The translations under genes were made by a program, and so were the position numbers. The notes beneath the pieces are model-generated. The model ran no database searches and was not told where the DNA came from. It saw only the letters and a program-made list of their open reading frames with translations. Positions 1 through 4,815 of a DNA stretch of 8,752 bases are shown one piece after another. This DNA comes from Flavipsychrobacter sp964461535 (lineage in GTDB: Bacteria; Bacteroidota; Bacteroidia; Chitinophagales; Chitinophagaceae), in contig CAYWUY010000096.1 in NCBI GenBank assembly GCA_964461535.1, positions 1-8,752 of the forward strand. The letters run 5' to 3'. Positions within the stretch are counted from its first letter, which is position 1; each line of letters starts with the position of its first letter.

Positions 1-14
1 ACTACCTTTGTATT

Positions 15-110
15 CGGATGTCTTACGGGGCACCCGGGCAAGATAAGTCGGGTACTAAGTATCCGACTTATTCGGTTATATAAGGTAGTTTTTTATAATC
101 CTCCTTTTTT
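15..110 (+). ncRNA. Putative small structured RNA, module 1 (type A)
   Basis: A perfect TAnnTTTG box (TACCTTTG, 3-10) would start transcription near 13-15, exactly at the foot of the first hairpin. Hairpin 1 pairs 15-22 with 29-36 around the loop TTACGG, with one A-C mismatch (18/33). Hairpin 2 pairs 42-55 with 59-72 around a TAA loop: 12 Watson-Crick pairs and two G-T wobbles (42/72 and 52/62). T runs lie at 89-94 and 105-110, so a transcript of about 80-95 bases is plausible, although neither run abuts a stem as in a classic terminator. Any -33 element would lie upstream of the window. A 21-codon ATG frame (18-83) overlaps both hairpins. Confidence 0.5.
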
Positions 111-117
111 ACTCAAA

Positions 118-133
118 ATGTGCTAATTCACAT
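118..133. promoter_or_regulatory. Palindrome ATGTG-N6-CACAT, possible operator upstream of module 2
   Basis: ATGTG (118-122) and CACAT (129-133) form a perfect 5+5 inverted repeat with six bases between. Equivalent sites lie upstream of module 3 (271-286, one arm degenerate, ATGTA) and module 4 (414-429, perfect). In modules 3 and 4 the centre falls about 32 bases before the predicted start, where a -33 element would be expected and no TTTG is seen. It could bind a dimeric regulator or substitute for the -33 contact. The spacing is two bases shorter than the CRP consensus TGTG-N8-CACA, so no regulator is assigned. Confidence 0.3.
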
Positions 134-166
134 CAAAAAAAAAAAAAAAATACCTACCTTTGTATC

Positions 167-263
167 TGGCTGCCTTACGGGGTAGCCTGGCAAGATAAGT
201 CGGGTACTAAGTATCCGACTTATTCGGTTATATAGGATAGGTGTTCTTTAATCCTACTTTTTT
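167..263 (+). ncRNA. Putative small structured RNA, module 2 (type B)
   Basis: The box TACCTTTG is at 155-162. Hairpin 1 is a full 7 bp stem, 168-174 with 181-187, with the same TTACGG loop as its siblings. Hairpin 2 (194-224) is identical in sequence to that of module 1. A T run at 258-263 follows. The promoter region is set apart from the others by a 16-base A tract at 135-150, where modules 3 and 4 have only 7 and 6. The frame that starts with ATG in type A modules starts with CTG here (170) but remains open to a TAG at 233-235. Confidence 0.5.
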
Positions 264-310
264 ACTCAAAATGTACTAATCCACATCAAAAAAATACCTA
301 TTTTTGTATT

Positions 311-406
311 CGGATGTCTTACGGGGCACCCGGGCTAGATAAGTCGGATATTAAGTATCCGACTTATTCATTTATATAAGGTAGTTTTTATACTCCCCCC
401 TTTTTT
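311..406 (+). ncRNA. Putative small structured RNA, module 3 (type A)
   Basis: The box TATTTTTG (299-306) fits TAnnTTTG. Hairpin 1 (311-318 with 325-332) repeats the module 1 sequence. Hairpin 2 (338-368) differs from modules 1 and 2 at two stem positions, and both changes keep pairing: the G-T wobble becomes A-T (348/358), and the loop-closing C-G becomes T-G (351/355). The T run is 401-406. A 21-codon ATG frame occupies 314-379. Confidence 0.5.
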
Positions 407-452
407 ACTCAAAATGTGCTAATCCACATCAAAAAATACCTACTTTTGTGTC

Positions 453-546
453 TGGCTGTCTTACGGGGCAGCCTGGCTAGATAAGTCGGATATTATGTAT
501 CCGACTTATTCATTTATATAAGATAGGTGTTCTTTATCCCCCTTTT
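453..546 (+). ncRNA. Putative small structured RNA, module 4 (type B)
   Basis: The box TACTTTTG (441-448) fits TAnnTTTG. Hairpin 1 pairs 454-460 with 467-473 around TTACGG. Hairpin 2 (480-510) has the module 3 stem and a TAT rather than TAA loop. The last T run is short (543-546), after which similarity to the other modules ends, so this is the right end of the array. The 21-codon frame is open from CTG at 456 to TAA at 519-521. Confidence 0.48.
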
Positions 547-659
547 AAACACCAATAAAAAATCACTTATTACCATTTAATTGACCTCAACTACCCCATT
601 ACCTATTCTTTAGTATATTCAACCCATTCATCCCCCCTGAACCTACTCCCCCACAAACA
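547..659. other. Gene-free spacer, G-poor on this strand
   Basis: About 110 bases between the hairpin array and the dipeptidase terminator. No ORF, box or hairpin stands out. The top strand is rich in C, A and T and has only a few G residues, with C runs around 631-636 and 648-652. Confidence 0.5.
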
Positions 660-691
660 ACAACAGCCGCACTTTGTAGGGCGGCTGTTGT
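660..691 (-). terminator. Terminator hairpin of the M20 dipeptidase gene
   Basis: An 11 bp perfect stem pairs 660-670 with 681-691 around a ten-base loop, about 20 bases beyond the stop codon of the leftward dipeptidase gene. The sequence that follows on the minus strand begins TGTTTGTGGG, so the U tract is weak, but stem and position fit an intrinsic terminator. It also separates this gene from the converging hairpin array. Confidence 0.7.
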
Positions 692-710
692 AATATTCTA
701 TTAGCAGTGC

Positions 711-2075
711 TTATTGCTCAGCAAAATATTTATGGAAGTACGGTATGGTTTCAATACCCTTAAAGTAGTTAAACACATCATACTTTTCATTTGGCGAGTG
801 TATATTATCATTATCCAAGCCAAAGCCCAACAATACTGTTTTAAGCCCTAGCACACGCTCAAACAATGCTACTATAGGTATGCTACCACCACCACGTGTA
901 GGTATAGGGTCTTTACCAAATGTAGTTTGTATAGCCTTAGCAGCAGCCTTATAAGCATGAGAATCTGTAGGCGTTACCACAGGCTCGCCACCGTGGTGCG
1001 GAGTTACCTTTACTTGTACACCAGCCGGAGCTATAGCCTCAAAATGCTTAGTAAACAAGTCAGATATTTCATCGCTCACTTGGTTAGGCACCAAGCGCAT
1101 AGATATTTTAGCATAGGCTTTTGAAGGCAATACCGTTTTAGCACCCTCGCCCGTATAGCCACCCCATATACCGTTTACATCTAGCGTAGGACGTATACCC
1201 GTACGCTCTAGCGTAGTATATGAGCTTTCGCCATGCACCGCCTTAATGCCCAACTCTCTTTGATATTCTTCTAGGTCAAACGGAGCATCGTTCAGTGCTT
1301 TACGCTCTGCCGCTGTCAGTTCCAACACTTTATCATAAAAGCCCGGTATGGTTATGTGGTTATTCTCATCGTGCATAGAAGCTATCATTTTGCACAATAT
1401 GTTGATAGGGTTAGCCACAGCACCACCATACACACCACTGTGTAGGTCGCGGTTAGGACCTGTTACCTCTACTTCCATATAAGCCAATCCACGCAATCCA
1501 CTCTCTATAGACGGATGCTCCATGCTTATCATAGAAGTGTCCGATACTAGTACTATGTCTGCCTTTAGCTTCTCTTTATTATCTTCTAAAAATTTACCCA
1601 AGTTGCTCGATCCTACCTCTTCTTCACCCTCTATCATCACCTTTACGTTACAAGGCAGCGTATTGGTTTTAGCCATTACCTCTAGGGCTTTTATGTGCAT
1701 AAACATTTGGCCTTTATCGTCGCACGCACCACGAGCATATATTTTACCATCTTTTATTACCGGCTCAAACGGACCGCTATGCCACAAATCTAGCGGATCG
1801 GCAGGCTGCACATCATAGTGACCATATACCAATACCGTAGGTAGTGCAGGGTCTACTATCTTCTGACCAAACACTATAGGATGACCCGCCGTAGGGCACA
1901 CCTCAGCCATATCGCAACCCGCATTTAGCAAGTGTGTTTTTACAGCCTCGGCACACTTAGCCACATCAGCCTTATATTTACTGTCAGCACTTACCGATGG
2001 TATGCGCAACAAGTCTAAAAGTTCATTCAGGAATCTGTCTTTATTCTGCTCTTGATAATCTTTCCAAGCTTGCAT
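711..2075 (-). CDS. M20 family metallopeptidase (cytosolic dipeptidase type)
   Basis: A 454-residue zinc-dependent dipeptidase of the M20 family, of the carnosinase / non-specific dipeptidase type, expected to cleave short peptides in the cytosol; no signal peptide is seen. Visible motifs, numbered from the chosen start: GHYDVQP with metal ligand H86; RGACDDKGQ with bridging D119; EGEEEVGS with catalytic E152 and ligand E153; SDTS with ligand D179; the lid-domain LHSG with H212; RGGGSIP near 394-400; and final ligand H426 in IHSPNEKYD. All core residues are present and the length is normal. An in-frame TTG lies nine codons upstream (2102), but it falls inside a perfect -7 box, so it would not be on the transcript. 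The ATG at 2075 is therefore preferred and gives a leader of about 20 bases. The exact peptide substrate cannot be told. Confidence 0.93.
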   Translation of the reverse strand: MQAWKDYQEQNKDRFLNELLDLLRIPSVSADSKYKADVAKCAEAVKTHLLNAGCDMAEVCPTAGHPIVFGQKIVDPALPTVLVYGHYDVQPADPLDLWHSGPFEPVIKDGKIYARGACDDKGQMFMHIKALEVMAKTNTLPCNVKVMIEGEEEVGSSNLGKFLEDNKEKLKADIVLVSDTSMISMEHPSIESGLRGLAYMEVEVTGPNRDLHSGVYGGAVANPINILCKMIASMHDENNHITIPGFYDKVLELTAAERKALNDAPFDLEEYQRELGIKAVHGESSYTTLERTGIRPTLDVNGIWGGYTGEGAKTVLPSKAYAKISMRLVPNQVSDEISDLFTKHFEAIAPAGVQVKVTPHHGGEPVVTPTDSHAYKAAAKAIQTTFGKDPIPTRGGGSIPIVALFERVLGLKTVLLGFGLDNDNIHSPNEKYDVFNYFKGIETIPYFHKYFAEQ

Positions 2076-2099
2076 AAGTATATGTTTAGAATTTGATGT

Positions 2100-2107
2100 C
2101 AAAAGTA
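2100..2107 (-). promoter_or_regulatory. -7 promoter box of the M20 gene
   Basis: On the minus strand this reads TACTTTTG, a perfect match to the Bacteroidota TAnnTTTG box. It would start transcription near 2094, about 20 bases before the ATG at 2075. No convincing TTG is found 19-21 bases upstream. The position decides the start codon of the gene by excluding the upstream TTG. Confidence 0.6.
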
Positions 2108-2338
2108 AGTGATAGCCACCATTTTTTTAGGTTGATTTTGCGGGGGATAATGAAAATCATACCACCACCCACCAAATTATTACGGCAAACGAATAAACAA
2201 TAAAAAGAATATACTTATTATTGCCCTATGAGTATGCAAGAAGCCATAAAAAGAATACGCCACGCCCAAGAAAATAACTTGACAGAGCTATTCAATACAT
2301 CAAAATATTACTTTATACTTAGAAGTACCTGATAATAA
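2108..2338. other. AT-rich intergenic stretch with gene remnants
   Basis: About 230 bases between the dipeptidase promoter and the small hypothetical gene. The only coding candidate is a short rightward frame at 2228-2332. A perfect AT-only palindrome (GATAATAATTATC, 2331-2343) covers the last bases of that frame and the stop codon of the hypothetical gene; it is too weak to call a terminator. Confidence 0.4.
2228..2332 (+). pseudogene. Possible remnant: 5' end of a leucine-rich-repeat gene (34 codons)
   Basis: An ATG-started frame of 34 codons opens with MSMQEAIKRIRHAQENNLTEL. This has the look of the helical lead-in found before the first repeat of many Bacteroidota leucine-rich-repeat proteins, where residues such as A-x-x-R-I-x-x-A-x-x-x-x-x-x-x-L-x-L precede the repeats. 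After LTEL the frame degenerates and stops. A -7-like TATTATTG lies just before the ATG (2216-2223, one mismatch). I infer a truncated gene start left by deletion. It could equally be chance, or a genuine small peptide. The family resemblance is from memory, not from a search. Confidence 0.25.
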
Positions 2339-2704
2339 TTATCTAATATTTACGGTAATTCCTAATCTACTATGATGTTGTCCCATATTGCCAGGAGCAA
2401 CGTAATTAACTCTACAATGATGGTATGTAATGTAATTTTCAATTTTCAATGAATCTTCGTCAAATAAAGGTGTAAAAATATTATTTTCATTATTTCCTAC
2501 TTTCCATTTCCCGTTTTCCTGTCGTTTCATGTATAGCGTTTTACAACATACACATTTATTTAGCTCCACACTAGAATCATATTGATATGAATTAATTACA
2601 AAAAGATTCTGTTGATAAAAATAATCATAGCTAATCCCTATATAGATATTATCACTTTTCTTTATTAACGCTCCACTTCTAAATCCCATAAAATTAATAT
2701 ACAT
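2339..2704 (-). CDS. Hypothetical protein, 121 residues, AT-rich gene
   Basis: I do not recognise this protein. It has a run of alternating aromatic and polar residues at 20-40 (IYIGISYDYFYQQN), a CVCC cluster at 51-54, an HHC at 95-97 and a second HH at 110-111, ending in LGITVNIR. There is no signal peptide or clear membrane helix. The Cys/His clusters could bind a metal. The beta-like start and the VNIR ending could instead mark the tail of an outer-membrane barrel whose front has been lost. The start at 2704 is supported by a -7 box about 25 bases upstream; an alternative ATG lies at codon 6. The gene is clearly richer in A+T than both neighbouring peptidase genes, which suggests recent acquisition or a decaying fragment. 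That it is translated is likely but not certain. Confidence 0.5.
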   Translation of the reverse strand: MYINFMGFRSGALIKKSDNIYIGISYDYFYQQNLFVINSYQYDSSVELNKCVCCKTLYMKRQENGKWKVGNNENNIFTPLFDEDSLKIENYITYHHCRVNYVAPGNMGQHHSRLGITVNIR

Positions 2705-2728
2705 ACTAAATTACATAAATAAGACTAT

Positions 2729-2736
2729 CAAAATTA
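2729..2736 (-). promoter_or_regulatory. -7 promoter box of the 121-residue hypothetical gene
   Basis: On the minus strand this reads TAATTTTG, matching TAnnTTTG. The predicted start near 2723 leaves a leader of about 20 bases before the ATG at 2704. No -33 TTG at proper spacing was found, and the surroundings are AT-rich, so chance matches are likelier here. Confidence 0.4.
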
Positions 2737-2788
2737 AAAAAGCATTCATACATAAATAAATATTAACAAAACAGCAACACAAAATAAA

Positions 2789-2809
2789 AGCCGCAGGCTA
2801 GCTGCGGCT
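2789..2809 (-). terminator. Terminator of the M1 aminopeptidase gene
   Basis: A perfect 8 bp stem, AGCCGCAG with CTGCGGCT, closes a five-base loop ten bases beyond the stop codon of the leftward aminopeptidase gene. The minus strand continues TTTATTTTG, a good U-rich tail. This isolates the small hypothetical gene from aminopeptidase transcription. Confidence 0.8.
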
Positions 2810-2818
2810 CTACTTATC

Positions 2819-4690
2819 TTATTTACCCAATACCAGCTTATCTAGTGTTTCCTGGGCTATGGGGTGGTAGTTCTGTTTATACTGGGTATACAGTGTTTTA
2901 GCCATAGCTTGATTTTCAGGGGTTTTCATCATCTCGCTATACAGTGGCATTAAAAATTTGCGGCGGCCTACCCTACTTAAAAACTGCTCCATGGCCTTAT
3001 AGGCAGGCTTATAGCCCGTGCGCACACTCCACACAAACCATAAATCAGCTATTTCGCTATTGCCCGTTTGGGTAAATTTAAAAGCCTTATCTAGGTCAGC
3101 CATCTGCGCAGCGGTAAGGGTTTTAGGCAGCTTACGCAAAAACTGTAGCCACTCATGCGTAGTCCAGTCTTTTGTTAGCAATTGTGCTGCAGGTGTTCCC
3201 TTTTCAAACAGTTGGCGCTGTGCATCTACCTTACCAAAACGCTCCTGGTCGGCACGTGGGCAAGAAGCAGGTATGCCGGGGCCATACACCCATTCGTTAA
3301 TGTGTAGCTTCTCTTTCAGTGCCTTATCTCCTTTTATCAAGTGCTCGTCTAGGTAGGTTAAAAAGGCTTCAGTAGTTATGGTTTTAAAAGCATGCGAAGC
3401 AAAATAGCCATTCAAAAAGCTATCCATACGTGCACGCCCCACATTATTCTCTATCAATCTCAAGAATAAAGAACCTTTCTCATAGGCTATATCGTTCAAC
3501 CCGTCATCCGGGTCACGCCCCTCTAGCGACAAGTGTAGCCAAGTATCGCGGCTGGTATCACCTATTTCTTCCACCCCGGTCACTAGGTCTTGGTAGCCCA
3601 GCTCCCACAGCATATCAGCATAGCTTTTACCCATCATTTGCTCCATTATGCGGCGTTCAAAGTATACCGTAAAGCCCTCATTCAGCCAAAAGTCGTTCCA
3701 TGTAGCATTCGTCACCAAGTTACCACTCCAGTTGTGCGCCAGCTCATGCGCTATCAGGTTCACTAGCGATCGGTCACCCGCTATCACCGTAGGCGTGCAA
3801 AAAGTCAGTTTAGGATTTTCCATACCACCTATAGGAAAGCCCGGAGGTAGTACCACCACATCATACCTACCCCATCTGTAGGGGCCATATAGCTGCTCTG
3901 CAGTGCTTACTAGCCTATCTAGCTCGGCAAATTCATAATGCACCTTATCTATCATGCCCGGCTCGGCATATACTCCGGTACTGTCGCCCACAGGCTTAAA
4001 CACTATATCGCCCACCGCCAGTGCCATTAAGTAGGCCGGTATAGGCATAGGCATATGAAAGTGGTATACCGCACTATCATTTTTCTGCTGCGGATTTTCG
4101 GCACTCATTATAGCCAATAAGCCTTTAGGCACCTGCACCCGTGCATCATAGGTATATCTTATACCCGGCCCGTCCGGACAAGGTATCCACGAGCGTGCAT
4201 ATATCGATTCTGACTGTGTATACAGAAACGGTGCTTTTTTATCATTTGTTTGGCTAGGTGTTAGCCATTGTAGGGCTCTGGCATGTGCCCCTGTGCTATA
4301 ATATATTTTCACCTTAGCGGCAGCATCTGTTATAGGTATCTGTAGCGCGCTGCCTAAATGCGGCTTAGCAGCTTCCAGCACATGGGCTACCTTAGCACCA
4401 TCTACCAGCACACTATCTATGGTTAGGTCATAGGTATCTAGTTTTAATGTTTTCAGTTTATTAGTGTTAGCTATGGTCCAGGTAGCCGCCCCCAATATTT
4501 TTTTATCAGCCATATTTACCTGTATATCCAGGTCTAAATGGCTTATTTTAATGCTATCCGCGTTCGATTGGGTATGCGTGTCTTTAGTGATAGCCGCTGT
4601 GGTTTTGCCCTTATTTTCATTTTCGGCACCCGATTTGCAGGCATTCAGCAACATAACAGCCGAAGCAGCAAATAAGAAATGTTTTATCAT
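2819..4690 (-). CDS. M1 family aminopeptidase lipoprotein (leukotriene-A4-hydrolase type)
   Basis: A 623-residue zinc aminopeptidase that should remove N-terminal residues from peptides outside the cytosol. Residues 1-18 form a lipoprotein signal with lipobox LNAC (C18). The substrate loop GGMEN is at 288-292. The zinc site is HELAH (H315, E316, H319), with E338 eighteen residues later. The transition-state tyrosine is Y403 in AYEKG, and D395 aligns with Asp375 of human leukotriene A4 hydrolase. The C-terminal helical domain (about 500-620) belongs to the same subfamily: VGRRKF at 574-579 matches the human VGRMKF stretch, keeping the Arg/Lys pair that binds the peptide carboxylate (R576, K578). 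All catalytic residues are present and the length is normal. Acidic and polar residues after C18 could be an outer-surface export signal, but periplasmic location is equally possible. Peptide salvage is inferred; no lipid-mediator function is implied. Confidence 0.95.
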   Translation of the reverse strand: MIKHFLFAASAVMLLNACKSGAENENKGKTTAAITKDTHTQSNADSIKISHLDLDIQVNMADKKILGAATWTIANTNKLKTLKLDTYDLTIDSVLVDGAKVAHVLEAAKPHLGSALQIPITDAAAKVKIYYSTGAHARALQWLTPSQTNDKKAPFLYTQSESIYARSWIPCPDGPGIRYTYDARVQVPKGLLAIMSAENPQQKNDSAVYHFHMPMPIPAYLMALAVGDIVFKPVGDSTGVYAEPGMIDKVHYEFAELDRLVSTAEQLYGPYRWGRYDVVVLPPGFPIGGMENPKLTFCTPTVIAGDRSLVNLIAHELAHNWSGNLVTNATWNDFWLNEGFTVYFERRIMEQMMGKSYADMLWELGYQDLVTGVEEIGDTSRDTWLHLSLEGRDPDDGLNDIAYEKGSLFLRLIENNVGRARMDSFLNGYFASHAFKTITTEAFLTYLDEHLIKGDKALKEKLHINEWVYGPGIPASCPRADQERFGKVDAQRQLFEKGTPAAQLLTKDWTTHEWLQFLRKLPKTLTAAQMADLDKAFKFTQTGNSEIADLWFVWSVRTGYKPAYKAMEQFLSRVGRRKFLMPLYSEMMKTPENQAMAKTLYTQYKQNYHPIAQETLDKLVLGK

Positions 4691-4719
4691 AATATATATA
4701 TAATATGCCAGTTGAGCAG

Positions 4720-4749
4720 TAAAAATAGGAAAATGAACGTAGCAGACAA
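4720..4749 (-). promoter_or_regulatory. Candidate promoter of the M1 aminopeptidase gene
   Basis: On the minus strand a TTG (4747-4749) lies 19 bases before TATTTTTA (4720-4727), one mismatch from TAnnTTTG. This is the expected -33/-7 spacing. The start would be near 4714, leaving a leader of about 24 bases that ends in an (AT)n run right before the ATG at 4690. Confidence 0.35.
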
Positions 4750-4798
4750 CAGATTATAATTTAACAAATAAACAGAATACACACATTATTGCAAATAG

Positions 4799-4806
4799 TA
4801 CTTTTG
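4799..4806 (+). promoter_or_regulatory. -7 promoter box of the surface-protein operon
   Basis: TACTTTTG is a perfect TAnnTTTG box ending nine bases before the ATG at 4816. Transcription should begin around 4811-4813, so the mRNA would have a leader of only about three to five bases. No TTG at the -33 spacing is seen. It is the only clear promoter upstream of the three rightward genes. Confidence 0.55.
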
Positions 4807-4815
4807 CGTTAACCA

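Larger units (their letters stand above)
1..546 (+). repeat. Tandem array of four ~145-base hairpin modules (A-B-A-B)
   Basis: Four directly repeated modules have matching TAnnTTTG boxes at 3-10, 155-162, 299-306 and 441-448, so the periods are 152, 144 and 142 bases. The first copy is cut by the window edge and the array may extend further left. Each module runs in order: -7 box, short hairpin, long hairpin, TTATATA, T-rich stretch, TTTTTTACTCAAAATGT, a small palindrome, and an A tract leading into the next box. The fourth copy loses similarity after about 546. Modules 1 and 3 (type A) share CGGATGTC and AAGGTAG. Modules 2 and 4 (type B) share CTGGCTG and GATAGGTGTTCTTT. The unit is too long and too structured for a CRISPR repeat, and no spacers are present. 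What the array does is not known to me; small RNA genes are the best reading. Confidence 0.9.

Noticed and set aside
42..110. Classic intrinsic terminator formed by hairpin 2 plus T run
   Set aside because: The T runs begin 17 or more bases after the stem, too far for a standard terminator, so the 3' ends of the modules remain undefined.
118..133. CRP/FNR-type binding site
   Set aside because: The arms look like TGTG and CACA but the spacing is six, not eight, bases, and the flanking consensus bases do not match.
1..546. CRISPR array
   Set aside because: The unit is about 145 bases with repeated sequence throughout and no unique spacers between short repeats.
1..546. Integron attC-type recombination sites
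   Set aside because: No RYYYAAC/GTTRRRY core pair was seen at the hairpin ends and no gene cassettes lie between the copies.
2076..2102. Upstream TTG start adding nine residues to the M20 peptidase
   Set aside because: The TTG is part of a perfect TACTTTTG promoter box, so it would lie before the transcription start; the ATG at 2075 also gives the usual family beginning.
3018..3881. Rightward frames of 80-112 codons opposite the M1 gene
   Set aside because: They are antisense shadows of a strongly conserved metallopeptidase and show no domain, signal peptide or promoter of their own; the same applies to other antisense frames in the window.
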